Source: an uncultured Pseudomonadota bacterium
Lineage (GTDB): Bacteria > Pseudomonadota > Gammaproteobacteria > Burkholderiales > Usitatibacteraceae
Direction of reading: 5' to 3'
Assembly (NCBI GenBank): GCA_937898635.1
Contig: CALEJW010000248.1
Span: 1 to 39,099, forward strand
Length of the DNA: 39,099 nucleotides
Shown: piece after piece, positions 1 to 9,060 of the stretch
Position numbering within the stretch: position 1 is the first letter of the stretch
How the letters are laid out: every line of letters begins with the position of its first letter
Made by a program: the position numbers and the translations under genes
The notes under the pieces: generated by a model
What the model was told of the DNA's origin: nothing
Databases searched by the model: none
What the model saw: only the letters and a program-made list of their open reading frames with translations

Positions 1-1049
1 TTCACGTAGGTCACGTTGGCCGAGTACCAGGGCTGGAAGAGGTCGAAGGGCGAAAGCGGGTACCAGCCCACCACGTCGGAGAGGCCGGTGGAGATGGAGA
101 CGCTCCATCCCGGGCCGCCGATCCAGCCGACGAGCGCGGGCGCCCAGACGGGGCGCGCGGAATGGCGGCCGGGGTACCAGCCCCAGCGATTGCCGATGAG
201 CACCCAGCGCCCGTAGTGGAACGGCGCGTAGCCCCACGGGGCGTCGTCCACCCACGCCCATCCCCACGGGCGCACCCAGGTCCAGCGGCCGTAGCGATAG
301 GGGGCCCAGCCCGCCTCCACGCGCGTCGGGAACCACACCACGCCGTATTCCGGCTCCTGGCGCCAGACGCCGTAGTCGTCGAGATCCTCCCAGCCCGTCA
401 TCTGCGGCGGCAGGTAGCGCGAGGCTTCGCGGTTCTCGAAGCGCTGGTCGCGCGCGAGCGCCCAGTCGTCCAGGGGCGTCGCGGCCGCGGTCTCGAACTC
501 GAAGCGCGGGCGCTCGCCGCCCGTCACGCGCACGCCGCGGCCGGAGTCGAGGCTGATGGAGCCCCCCTCGGTCTCCAGCCAGGCGCTGCCGGCGAACACC
601 GCGAGGCGCGTGATCCTGCGCTCGGGGTCCGTGTCGACGCGGTAGCGGCCGTTCGATCGCAGGTGGAAGCCCGCCTCGGGCGTGCTCACGAAATAGGTTT
701 CTCCCGCCTCGAGGTCGCGAATGCGGACCGAGAGCGCGCCGCGCGGCACGTGGGCGCGGAAGGAAGTGTCGTCGAGCCGCAGGATGTCGAGCTGCGTCGC
801 TTCGCCCAGGCGCAGCGCCGTGGCGCCGAAGCGCAGCTCGGCGCGGGCGCGGGGCTCGGCCCACACCGAGTTCTCGCTCGTGAGGTGCGAGTTGATCCGC
901 GCGGGCTCCCAGCCCCGTTCCGGGTCGGTGAAGACCGCCGCTTCGCCTTCGACGAGGGAGAGCCGCGCCACGCGCCCGGGCGGATCGGCCCAGGCGGCCA
1001 GGGGAAGCGCCACGAGCGCGACGAGGAGGACGGACAGTCGGTTCTTCAC
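1..1049 (-). CDS. FecR/DUF6600-type secreted protein (3' end beyond window)
   Basis: The reading frame stays open from a GTG at 1049 to the left edge, giving 349 codons without a stop, so the C-terminus is missing. The GTG is preceded by a good Shine-Dalgarno (GGAAGGAAGATCC). The N-terminus is a classical signal peptide (KNRLSVLLVALVALPLAAWA, then DPP). The next ~190 residues look like a FecR-type beta domain (SLVEGEAAVF, LRLGEATQLDILRLDD, GAGETYFVSTPEAG-like strands). From about residue 220 the chain is full of Trp/Tyr/Gly/Pro blocks such as YGRWTWVRPWGWAWV and WGYAPFHYGRW, the hallmark of DUF6600 proteins. The function of this family is not known; secretion and a cell-envelope location are inferred. 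It is divergent from the AsmA-like gene. Confidence 0.8.
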   Translation of the reverse strand, partial: MKNRLSVLLVALVALPLAAWADPPGRVARLSLVEGEAAVFTDPERGWEPARINSHLTSENSVWAEPRARAELRFGATALRLGEATQLDILRLDDTSFRAHVPRGALSVRIRDLEAGETYFVSTPEAGFHLRSNGRYRVDTDPERRITRLAVFAGSAWLETEGGSISLDSGRGVRVTGGERPRFEFETAAATPLDDWALARDQRFENREASRYLPPQMTGWEDLDDYGVWRQEPEYGVVWFPTRVEAGWAPYRYGRWTWVRPWGWAWVDDAPWGYAPFHYGRWVLIGNRWGWYPGRHSARPVWAPALVGWIGGPGWSVSISTGLSDVVGWYPLSPFDLFQPWYSANVTYV

Positions 1050-1191
1050 GGATCTTCCTTCCGGAGTATCGCCGGCCCAGCGCCGGTTCCATGATCCCCT
1101 AACGGGTCGGACCGCCGTCCGGAGGACAGCGTTCCGTGTAACGAATTCTTTCCCCGCGCCGCGCCGGTGCCGCCCGAGGCGTCGCCCGCAT

Positions 1192-1220
1192 TTTTCAACA
1201 CCCTGAATTCATGCCATTAT
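1192..1220 (+). promoter_or_regulatory. Candidate sigma70-type promoter for the AsmA-like gene
   Basis: TTTTCA (1192-1197) and CATTAT (1215-1220) are separated by 17 bp and each matches four of six consensus bases. It lies in an AT-richer island of the 285-bp divergent intergenic region 1050-1334, about 115 bp upstream of the chosen ATG. No other gene is visible in that intergenic region. Confidence 0.3.
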
Positions 1221-1334
1221 TGCCGCCGGCACTCCCGCTCGCCCGGGAGAACGGGCAGGCCCGGCATCCTGCCCGTCGAACTCTCCTGCCGGCCGCCTTC
1301 CGCCACCGAAGAAGACATCGCCCGGGAACCTCGG

Positions 1335-4300
1335 ATGGACAACACCACCGTTTTCACCAAGACCGCGAAGGGCATCACGCAGGTCAACCAGCGCTCGGCC
1401 TCCCTGTCGAAGGACTTGATGAAGATCCTCAAGTTGGTCGACGGCAAGTCCACGTTCGCGCAGATCCTCGACAAGGCCGAGCTCGACAAGCCGGTGCTCG
1501 AGAAGGCGATGAACACGCTCATCCGCGACGGCTTCGCGCGGGTCTTCGAGACGCGCAAGCAGGCCGACCCCTTCGGCGAGGACGACTTCGACTTCACCGC
1601 GCCGGGCAAGCTTCCCGGACAGACGCAGCGCGTCGTCGCGGCGGCCGCGCTGGACATCAGCGAGCTCTCCCGGCAGCAGGAGCGCGCCGAGTCCGACAAG
1701 AAGGCCCGCGAGAACGCCCACGTCGCGGCGCGCGAGAAGGCGAAGCAGCAGGCCGAGGCGCGGGCCCGCGCGGAAGCCGAGGCGAAGGCGAAGGCCGAGG
1801 CGGAGACGCGCGCGATGGAGCAGGCCCGCCGCGCGAAGGAGGCTTCCGAGCGCGCCCGGGCGGAGCTCGATGCCCGCGCCCGCGAGGAGGAGGCGCGCCG
1901 CCAGGCGCTCGCCGCGCAGCAGGCGAAGCTCGCCGCCGAGCAGAAGGCGAAGGAAGAGGAGGAGGCGCGCCGCCTCGCCGAGCTGCGCGCCAAGGCGCAG
2001 GCCGAGGCCGACGCGCGGGCGCGCGCGGAACTCGAGGCGAAGGTGCGCTCCGAAGAGGCCCGCAAGATCAAGGAGGCCGAGGAACACGCCCGCGCCGCGG
2101 CGGCGGAGCGCAAGAAGGAGGAGGCCGAGCGCCAGCGCGGCGCGGAAGCGAGGGCCAAGGCCGAGGCCGAGGCCCGGGCGCTCGCCGAGGCGCGCTCCCG
2201 CGCGGAGGCCGAGGCCGCCGCGCTCGCCAAGGCCCGTGCCGAGGCCGAGGCGGCCGCCCGGCGCCAGGCCCAGGAGGCGGTCGCCTCCGAGCAGGAGCTC
2301 AAGGCGCGCCTGAAGGAGGAGATCGAGGAGCGCATCCGCGGCGAGATGGAGACGCTGCTGCGCGAGGAGATCGAGGAGAAGGCCCAGACGGAGCTGCGCG
2401 CGCAGATCATGGAAGAGGCGCGCCTCGCCGCGAAGGCGGAGCTGGAAGAGCGCCTCCAGGTCGAGCGCGAGGCGCTGCAGAAGGCCGAGCTGGCAATGCG
2501 CACCGAGGCCGAGCGCGCCGCCCGCGAGCGCGCCGACAAGGAGGCGAAGCTGCGCGCCGAAGCCGAGGCGCGGGCCGTCGCCGAGTCCGCCGCCCGCGAG
2601 AAGGCCGAGGAGGAGGCCCGCCGGCTGCGCCGCCTGGAGGCGCAGGCGCGGGAGCAGGCCGAAGTCGCGGCGCGGGAGAAGGCGGAGACCGCCACGCTCG
2701 CCGCCCGCGAGCGCGCGGAGTCCGCGGCGCGGCTCGAGGCCGAGCGCAAGGCGAAGATCGAGGCCGAGGCGCGCGCGATGGTCGAGGCCGAGGAGCGCGA
2801 GCGCCGCGAGAAGGAACTCGCGGGACGCATCGATACCGAGCGCCGCGCGCGCGAGGAGGCGGAGAAGCGCGCCCGCATCGAGGCGCGGGCCCGCGAGACG
2901 GTCGAGGAGACCACCCGCGAGAAGGTGAAGGCGGAGATCGAGGGCGACATGACCCGCCGCGCCGAGCTCGAGGGCAAGGCGCAGGCGAAGGCCTACATGC
3001 GCGCCAAGGAGCAGGCCGAGCTCGACGAGGACGCGCGCCTGCGCGGCGAGCAGGAACGGCGCGCACGCGAGATCGCCGACGTGCTGCGCACCAAGGTCGA
3101 GCCCGACGCCGAGGAGTCGGCCACGCCGGTGCGGCGCCGCCCGCGCAAGAAGGTGAAGTGGGTGCGCAACATCGCCGTGTCCCTCGCCGCGATCCTCGTG
3201 ATCGGCGTGGGCCTGCTGCACGTCGTGCCGCTGCGCGGCTTCGCCAACAAGCTCGAGAAGGGCATCGGCGGCTGGCTGCACGAGGAGGTGTCGATCTCCA
3301 ACCTCAAGTTCTCGCTCGTGCCCACGCCGCACTTCAAGATCGAGGGCTTCACCGTGGGCAAGGCCCTCGACGCCAAGGCGACGCACGGGCGCGTCTTCGT
3401 GGACATCGCCGCGCTCGCCGGGGACCGCGTCGTCGTGAACAAGCTGGAGCTCGAGAACGTCTCGATCGCCGGGGAAGCGCCGCGGCGCATCCTCTCCTGG
3501 GGCGCGGTGCAGGGCAAGGCCGCCGCCGCCGAGGTCGAGGTGGTGCGCCTGACGAACGTGAAGCTCGACGTGAAGCCCGAGCTGAGGCCCTTCGACGCGA
3601 CGCTCGCGTTCGCGCGCAACGGCGCCTTCCGCAACGCCTCGCTCTCGGGCGAGGGCAAGTGGACCGCGACCATCAGCCCGCGCGAGTCGAATTACGAAGT
3701 GAGCTTCAGCGCCCGCTCCTGGGCGCTGCCCATCGGCGCTCCCGTGCCCGTGAGCGACGTCTCGGCCAAGGGGGTGCTCACCGCGAACGACCTCACCTTC
3801 TCGGAGTTCGAGGCCGACGTGCTCGAGGGCAAGGTGAACGGCACGCTCAAGGTGAGCTGGGGCCCGGCGATCAGGCTCGCCTCCGACCTCTCGCTCGCGC
3901 GCGTGCGCGCCGACCAGCTCGTGGGCGCCTTCACGCCCGACATCGCCGTCACCGGCAAGGTCGAGGGCAACTTCGCGGTCTCCGCGGAAGCCCCCACCCT
4001 CGCGGAGATCCTCGCGGCGCCGCGGATCCAGGGCAAGTTCCGCCTGTCGGACGGCTCGGTCTCCAACGCCGACCTCGTGGCCGCCATGCAGTCGCCGGAC
4101 GCGGCGGGCCGCGCGGGGGTGACCAAGTTCGCCGAGCTGACCGGCGAATTCCTGACCGGCGACGGGCGCGCGTCCTACCGGAGCCTGAACCTGCAGGGCG
4201 GCGTGCTGCGCGGCGGCGGCGGCATCGACATCGCGCCCAACGGCGCGCTCTCGGGACGGCTGAGCGTGGAGATCCGCTCGAACGTGGCGCAGGACCGCGG

Positions 4301-4355
4301 CGCGTTCTCGGTGTCGGGCACGGTGGCCAAGCCGATCCTTCGCCGCGGCGGCTGA
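1335..4355 (+). CDS. Coiled-coil/AsmA fusion membrane protein
   Basis: A 1006-residue protein starting at MDNTTVFTKT; the frame is open further upstream, but that stretch does not look like protein. Residues ~1-85 form a small helical, possibly winged-helix domain (LMKILKLVDGKSTFAQILDK, then KAMNTLIRDGFARVFE). Residues ~105-600 are an almost uninterrupted Ala/Glu/Arg/Lys coiled coil of the TolA type. A basic patch (RRRPRKKVKWVRN) leads into one membrane helix at ~613-633 (IAVSLAAILVIGVGLLHVV). The rest (~640-1006) resembles the start and strand-rich body of AsmA-family proteins, which act in the periplasm in envelope lipid homeostasis. By the positive-inside rule the coiled coil would be cytoplasmic and the AsmA part periplasmic. 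I do not recognise the full architecture. The gene is followed after 7 bp by an ABC exporter, so a shared role in the envelope is possible. Confidence 0.8.
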   Translation: MDNTTVFTKTAKGITQVNQRSASLSKDLMKILKLVDGKSTFAQILDKAELDKPVLEKAMNTLIRDGFARVFETRKQADPFGEDDFDFTAPGKLPGQTQRVVAAAALDISELSRQQERAESDKKARENAHVAAREKAKQQAEARARAEAEAKAKAEAETRAMEQARRAKEASERARAELDARAREEEARRQALAAQQAKLAAEQKAKEEEEARRLAELRAKAQAEADARARAELEAKVRSEEARKIKEAEEHARAAAAERKKEEAERQRGAEARAKAEAEARALAEARSRAEAEAAALAKARAEAEAAARRQAQEAVASEQELKARLKEEIEERIRGEMETLLREEIEEKAQTELRAQIMEEARLAAKAELEERLQVEREALQKAELAMRTEAERAARERADKEAKLRAEAEARAVAESAAREKAEEEARRLRRLEAQAREQAEVAAREKAETATLAARERAESAARLEAERKAKIEAEARAMVEAEERERREKELAGRIDTERRAREEAEKRARIEARARETVEETTREKVKAEIEGDMTRRAELEGKAQAKAYMRAKEQAELDEDARLRGEQERRAREIADVLRTKVEPDAEESATPVRRRPRKKVKWVRNIAVSLAAILVIGVGLLHVVPLRGFANKLEKGIGGWLHEEVSISNLKFSLVPTPHFKIEGFTVGKALDAKATHGRVFVDIAALAGDRVVVNKLELENVSIAGEAPRRILSWGAVQGKAAAAEVEVVRLTNVKLDVKPELRPFDATLAFARNGAFRNASLSGEGKWTATISPRESNYEVSFSARSWALPIGAPVPVSDVSAKGVLTANDLTFSEFEADVLEGKVNGTLKVSWGPAIRLASDLSLARVRADQLVGAFTPDIAVTGKVEGNFAVSAEAPTLAEILAAPRIQGKFRLSDGSVSNADLVAAMQSPDAAGRAGVTKFAELTGEFLTGDGRASYRSLNLQGGVLRGGGGIDIAPNGALSGRLSVEIRSNVAQDRGAFSVSGTVAKPILRRGG

Positions 4356-4362
4356 CCCGGGC

Positions 4363-6144
4363 TTGGGGAACGCGCCGCCCGGTCCCGCCGGCCCCACGCG
4401 ACTGGCCCCGCTCGTCCGCCTCCTCGCGCCCCACGGCGCGCGCCTCGCCGTCGCCTTCGCCGCGCTCCTCGTCTCCGCGGGCATGGTCCTCGCGATCGGC
4501 GAGGGCCTGAGGCGCGTGATCGACGAGGGCTTCGCGCAGGGCCGCGCCGACCTCCTCGACGCCTGGCTCGCCGCGCTGGCCGGGCTCCTCGTGCTGCTGG
4601 GCGCCGTCACCTGGCTTCGCGTGCACAACGTGTACTGGATCGGCGCGCGCTTCGCGGCGGACCTGCGCGCGAAGGTGTACGGGCACCTGCTCACGCTCCC
4701 GCCCGCGTTCTTCGAGGGCACGCGCACCGGCGAGGTGGTCTCGCGCCTTTCGTCGGACGTGACGCTCGTCGAGACGGTGATGGGGGGCACGCTCCTCTAC
4801 GCCCTGCGCATGGCCGTCACGCTCGCCGGCTGCGCGGCGATGCTCGTGGCCACGAGCGCGAAGCTCGCGCTCATCGCGCTCGCCTGCCTGCCGGCCGTGG
4901 TGCTGCCCATCGGCTTCCTGGGCCGGCGCCTGCGCAGGCTCTCGCGCCTGGCGCAGGACCGCGCGGCGGACGCCGCGGCGCACGCCGACGAGTCGCTGCA
5001 CGAGATCCGGACCGTGCAGGCCTACGTGCACGAGGCGGCCGACCGGAGCGCCTTCGCCGCCCTCGCCGAGGCCGTGTTCTCCACCAGCGTGCGGCGCTCC
5101 TCGACGCTCGCGATCCTCGTCGCCGCGGTCATCGTGCTCGCCTTCGGCGCCGTGGGCCTGCTCCTGTGGGTCGGCGCGCACGACGTGATGGCGGGGCGCC
5201 TGACCGGGGGCAGCCTCGCGGCCTTCGTCTTCTACGCGGTGATCGTCGCCAACGCGACCTTCGTCCTCGCCGAGGCCTGGGGCGACCTGCAGCGCGCGGC
5301 GGGCGCCGCCGAGCGCCTGGGGGAACTCCTCGAGACGCAGCCGGCGATCCGCGCGGCGGCCTCGCCCGTGGCGCTGCCCGTGCCCGCGCGCGGGCGCGTG
5401 TCGCTCGAGAGCGTCACGTTCCGCTACCCGTCGCGCCCCGGCACGGCGGCGCTCGAGCGCTTCACCCTCGTGGAGGCGCCCGGCGAGGTCGTGGCGCTCG
5501 TGGGGCCCTCGGGCGCGGGCAAGAGCACCGTGTTCCAGATGCTGCTGCGCTTCTACGACCCGCAGGAGGGCGCCGTGAGGCTGGACGGCGTGGACGCGCG
5601 CGACGCCGATCCCGCGGAGTGGCGGCGGCGCTTCGCCCTGGTGCCGCAGGAGCCCGCGATCTTCGCGGCGAGCCTCGCGGACAACGTGCGCTACGGGCGC
5701 CCGGAAGCGGGCGACGCCGAGGTGCGCGAGGCCTGCCGCATCGCCCATTGCCTGGAGTTCGCGGACCGGCTGCCCGAGGGGCTCGCCACGCCGCTCGGCG
5801 AGCGCGGCGTGAAGCTCTCGGGCGGGCAGCGCCAGCGCATCGCCATCGCCCGCGCCATCCTCGCCGACCGCGCGGTGCTGCTCCTCGACGAGGCCACGAG
5901 CGCGCTCGACGCCGAGAGCGAGAGGAGCGTCCAGCTCGCCCTCGCGGAGCTCATGCGCGGGCGGACGACGCTCGTGATCGCGCACCGCCTCGCCACGGTA
6001 AAATCCGCGGACCGCATCGTCGTCATGGACCACGGCCGCATCGTGGCCACGGGCACGCACGAGTCGCTCGTCCGCGAGGACGGCCTCTACGCGAGGCTCG
6101 CGGCGCTGCAGTTCCCGGCCTCCCCCGACGAATCGCCCCGATGA
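4363..6144 (+). CDS. MsbA-type ABC exporter, fused permease/ATPase
   Basis: 593-residue half-transporter with the membrane domain first (~20-310) and the nucleotide-binding domain second (~345-590). Motifs seen are Walker A (GPSGAGKST), Q-loop (LVPQEPAIFA), signature (LSGGQRQR), Walker B (AVLLLDEATSA) and H-loop (VIAHRLAT). It resembles the MsbA-related permease/ATP-binding family common in proteobacteria; such proteins homodimerise in the inner membrane and export lipids, peptides or drugs. The substrate cannot be told. The chosen start is TTG because the frame has no ATG or GTG before the first membrane helix; it lies 7 bp after the AsmA-like gene's stop, suggesting translational coupling. 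Its last codons overlap the peptidase start by 4 bp (ATGA). Confidence 0.85.
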   Translation: MGNAPPGPAGPTRLAPLVRLLAPHGARLAVAFAALLVSAGMVLAIGEGLRRVIDEGFAQGRADLLDAWLAALAGLLVLLGAVTWLRVHNVYWIGARFAADLRAKVYGHLLTLPPAFFEGTRTGEVVSRLSSDVTLVETVMGGTLLYALRMAVTLAGCAAMLVATSAKLALIALACLPAVVLPIGFLGRRLRRLSRLAQDRAADAAAHADESLHEIRTVQAYVHEAADRSAFAALAEAVFSTSVRRSSTLAILVAAVIVLAFGAVGLLLWVGAHDVMAGRLTGGSLAAFVFYAVIVANATFVLAEAWGDLQRAAGAAERLGELLETQPAIRAAASPVALPVPARGRVSLESVTFRYPSRPGTAALERFTLVEAPGEVVALVGPSGAGKSTVFQMLLRFYDPQEGAVRLDGVDARDADPAEWRRRFALVPQEPAIFAASLADNVRYGRPEAGDAEVREACRIAHCLEFADRLPEGLATPLGERGVKLSGGQRQRIAIARAILADRAVLLLDEATSALDAESERSVQLALAELMRGRTTLVIAHRLATVKSADRIVVMDHGRIVATGTHESLVREDGLYARLAALQFPASPDESPR

Positions 6145-8537
6145 AGCCCGCCGCCCGCATCCTCGCCCTCGTCCTTCTCGCCCCGTGCGCCCTCGCGCAG
6201 TCGCCGGCAGGCGACGGTTCTCCCGCGCCCGCGGCGCCGCCCGCGGCCGAGGCGCCGGCCCCGTCCCCTGCGCCGGCTCCGCCGCCCGGCACCCCGTCCC
6301 CGCTTCCCGTCCCGGGGGCGCCCGCCGCCGCGGCCCCCGCGTATCCGCCGGCGCCGGCGCGCGAGGTGCGCGAGACGCTGCACGGCGTGGAGGTCGTCGA
6401 TCCCTATCGCTGGATGGAGGACCTGCGCGCTCCCGAGACGCTCGCCTTCCTGCGCGCCCAGGACGAGCACGCGCGCAAGGCGCTCGCGCGCATTCCCGGC
6501 CGCGCGGCGCTCGCCGCGCGCATCCGCGAGCTCTCGGCCGCGGAGGTGACGGTGCGCGACCTCGCGCTCGCCAATGGCAGGGTGTTCTACCTCAAGCTCG
6601 CGCCGGGCGGCGACGCGCCGGTGCTCTGCGTGCGCGAGGGCTTCGCGGGCGCCGAGCGCGTGCTCGTGGACCCGGCGCGGCTCGGCTCGCCCCAGGCGGG
6701 CGTGGCGATCGACTGGTACCGGCCCTCCCCGGACGGGCGCCTCGTCGCCTACGGCGCCTCGCCCGAGGGCTCGGAGGACGCGACGCTGCGCGTCGTGGAG
6801 GTGCGCGACGGGCGCGACACGGGCGTGGCGATCGACCGCGCCCGCTTCAGCGCCGGGCTCTCCTGGCACCACGACGGCCGCGCCTTCTACTACGCGCGCA
6901 TTCCCGAGGGCGGCCGGCCGGATCCCGCGCACCGCTACGCGGGCGTGCGCCTCTACCGCCACGTGATCGGCCGTCCCGCCGCCGAGGACGAGATCGTGTT
7001 CGCCTCCGGCGTGGGCGGCGCGCGCGACGTTCCCGAGTACGCCTTCCCCTCGCTCGTGGTTCCCGAGGACTCGACCCACGCCTACGCCGTCGTGCGCGAC
7101 GGGGAGCGGCGCGACCTCGCGGTGCACATGACCCCGGTGCGCGAGCTCGCCAAGGGCCTGCCGCGCTGGACCAAGGTCGTCGGCGTCGAGGACGGCGTCA
7201 CGGCGATCGAGGCCTGGAAGGACGACCTCTACCTCCTCACGCACAAGGACGCGCCCCGCAACAAGGTGCTGGTGGCGCGGGCCGGCAAGGACGGCCTGTC
7301 GCGGCCGCGCCCGGCGGTGCCCGAGGGCGAGGCGGTCATCCTCGGCATGGCGCTCGCCGCCGACGCGCTCTACCTGCGCATCTCGGTGGGCGGGCTCGAG
7401 CGCCTCGAGCGCCTGAACTTCGGCCGCGGCGCCTCGACCAAGCCGGAGTTCGTGAAGACGGCGTTCGACGTCTCCATCACGCAGCTCCTCACGCACCCGC
7501 GGCGGCCCGGGGCGGTCCTGTACCTGCAGGGCTTCGTCGAGCCGCCGCGGATCCTCACCGTGGAGGCGAAGTCGGGCGACCTGCGCGACACCGGGCTGCA
7601 GCCGGCCCCGCGCGCCGACTTCTCCGCGATGGACGAGGTGCGCCTCTACGCGCCCGCCGGGGACGGCACGAAGATCCCCGTGACGCTCCTGTACCGCAAG
7701 ACGACGATGCTCAGCGCCGACAATCCGACGCTCCTCGTGGGCTTCGGCGCCTACGGCCGCTCCCAGTACCCGGTCTTCGACGCGACGCGCCTCGCCTGGC
7801 TCGAGCGCGGGGGCATCATCGCCATCGCCCACATCCGCGGCGGCGGCGAGTACGGCGAGCCCTGGCACCGGGCGGGCCGCGCGGAGCGGAAGGAGACGAG
7901 CATCCTCGACTTCATCGCCTGCGCCGAGTTCCTCGTGAAGTACGGCTTCACGAGCCCGCTTCGCCTCGCGGTGCAGGGCGCGAGCGCGGGGGGGATCCCG
8001 GTCGCGGGCGCCGCGATGCGCCGGCCCGAGCTCTTCGCCGCCGTGGTGCCGCGCGTGGCCGCCCTCGACATGCTGCGCTTCGAGTTCGCGCCGGGCGGCC
8101 CGGCGAGCATTCCCGAGTTCGGTTCCGTCGCCACGCGCGAAGGCTTCGAGGCGCTGCGGCGGATGTCCGCCTACCACCAGGTGAAGGACGGCATCGCCTA
8201 TCCCGCGGTGCTGCTCACCGCCGCGATGAACGACCCGCGCGTGGCGCCGTGGCAGGCGGCCAAGATGGCGGCGAGGCTCCAGGCCGCCAGCACCGGGGGC
8301 AGGCCCGTCCTGCTGCGCGTGGAATGGCACGGGGGCGACGACGAGGACAAGGCGCGCGGGCAGCGCGACGAGGCCCTCGCCGACATCTACGCCTTCCTCT
8401 TCTGGCAGTTCGGCGAGGAGGAGTTCGCGCCCGCTTCCCCTGCGCCGGCCGCCGTGCCGGCGGCTCCCCCGGCTGCCCCGCCGGCCGAGGCGCCCGCGGC
8501 CGTTGCGCCCGCGTCGGATGTCCCGAAGACGCCCTAG
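6141..8537 (+). CDS. Secreted S9-family prolyl oligopeptidase-like peptidase
   Basis: 798 residues. The start ATG overlaps the upstream stop (ATGA), which fixes it. A signal peptide (MKPAARILALVLLAPCALAQ) is followed by ~50 residues of Pro/Ala-rich linker. The beta-propeller begins near REVRETLHGVEVVDPYRWME, the usual start of prolyl oligopeptidase/oligopeptidase B proteins. The catalytic triad reads Ser615 (GASAGGIPV), Asp698 (AAMNDPRVAP) and His730 (EWHGGDDED), in the right order and spacing. The family cleaves short peptides after Pro or basic residues; the specificity here is unknown. A second Pro/Ala-rich tail of ~35 residues ends the protein, which is unusual for the family. Export implies periplasmic or extracellular action. 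Confidence 0.85.
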   Translation: MKPAARILALVLLAPCALAQSPAGDGSPAPAAPPAAEAPAPSPAPAPPPGTPSPLPVPGAPAAAAPAYPPAPAREVRETLHGVEVVDPYRWMEDLRAPETLAFLRAQDEHARKALARIPGRAALAARIRELSAAEVTVRDLALANGRVFYLKLAPGGDAPVLCVREGFAGAERVLVDPARLGSPQAGVAIDWYRPSPDGRLVAYGASPEGSEDATLRVVEVRDGRDTGVAIDRARFSAGLSWHHDGRAFYYARIPEGGRPDPAHRYAGVRLYRHVIGRPAAEDEIVFASGVGGARDVPEYAFPSLVVPEDSTHAYAVVRDGERRDLAVHMTPVRELAKGLPRWTKVVGVEDGVTAIEAWKDDLYLLTHKDAPRNKVLVARAGKDGLSRPRPAVPEGEAVILGMALAADALYLRISVGGLERLERLNFGRGASTKPEFVKTAFDVSITQLLTHPRRPGAVLYLQGFVEPPRILTVEAKSGDLRDTGLQPAPRADFSAMDEVRLYAPAGDGTKIPVTLLYRKTTMLSADNPTLLVGFGAYGRSQYPVFDATRLAWLERGGIIAIAHIRGGGEYGEPWHRAGRAERKETSILDFIACAEFLVKYGFTSPLRLAVQGASAGGIPVAGAAMRRPELFAAVVPRVAALDMLRFEFAPGGPASIPEFGSVATREGFEALRRMSAYHQVKDGIAYPAVLLTAAMNDPRVAPWQAAKMAARLQAASTGGRPVLLRVEWHGGDDEDKARGQRDEALADIYAFLFWQFGEEEFAPASPAPAAVPAAPPAAPPAEAPAAVAPASDVPKTP

Positions 8538-8567
8538 CGAAACCGCCCACCCCGATCGGAGGGATCC

Positions 8568-9029
8568 ATGGAACTGCTCCTGTGGCGCCACGCGGACGCC
8601 GAAGACGGCCTGATCGACCTGAAGCGCGAGCTCACGGACAAGGGGCGGCGGCAGGCAGCGAAGATGGCGAAGTGGCTTCGCCCGCGCCTGGACGGGTCCT
8701 GGCGGGTCCTCGCGAGCCCGGCCGTGCGGGCGACGCAGACGGCGGACGCGCTCGATCGGGACTACGAGGTCCGCCCCGCGCTGCAGCCGGGCGCCGGCGT
8801 GGACGCGCTCCTGCACGAGGCGGGCTGGCCGGACGGCAAGGTGAACGTCGTCCTCGTCGGCCACCAGCCGACGCTCGGCCGCGTGGCGGCGCGGCTCCTC
8901 ACCGGGCACGCGATCGACCTCTCGGTGAAGAAGGGCGCGCTCTGGTGGTTTTCCGCGCGGCCCGGACCCGGCGGCAGTCCCGGCGAGACGATCCTGAAGG
9001 CGGTGATCGGACCGGATCTCGCGGGCTAG
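8568..9029 (+). CDS. sixA: SixA-like phosphohistidine phosphatase (histidine phosphatase superfamily)
   Basis: 153 residues. The catalytic RHA motif comes very early (MELLLWRHADAE, His8) and the second His is in VLVGHQPTLGR, as in SixA, which removes phosphate from phosphohistidines of His-containing phosphotransfer domains. The ELTDKGRRQA and LASPAVRATQTA segments are typical of SixA/Ais proteins. The length matches SixA (~160 residues). A Shine-Dalgarno (GGAGGGATCC) precedes the ATG. The gene stands between the peptidase and the copper promoter, with no clear link to either; the actual substrate may be another phosphorylated molecule. Confidence 0.8.
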   Translation: MELLLWRHADAEDGLIDLKRELTDKGRRQAAKMAKWLRPRLDGSWRVLASPAVRATQTADALDRDYEVRPALQPGAGVDALLHEAGWPDGKVNVVLVGHQPTLGRVAARLLTGHAIDLSVKKGALWWFSARPGPGGSPGETILKAVIGPDLAG

Positions 9030-9060
9030 GGGCCGGGAATCGAATTTTCCTGGGGGGGGG

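Noticed and set aside
1167..1334. N-terminal extension of the AsmA-like protein from an upstream GTG
   Set aside because: The translated stretch is not protein-like and it overlaps the best promoter candidate; the ATG at 1335 gives a coherent start.
1209..4790. A 1193-residue open frame on the minus strand opposite the AsmA-like and ABC exporter genes
   Set aside because: It is a by-product of very high GC and biased third codon positions in the real plus-strand genes; its translation is low-complexity Arg/Leu/Ala/Gly with no domain.
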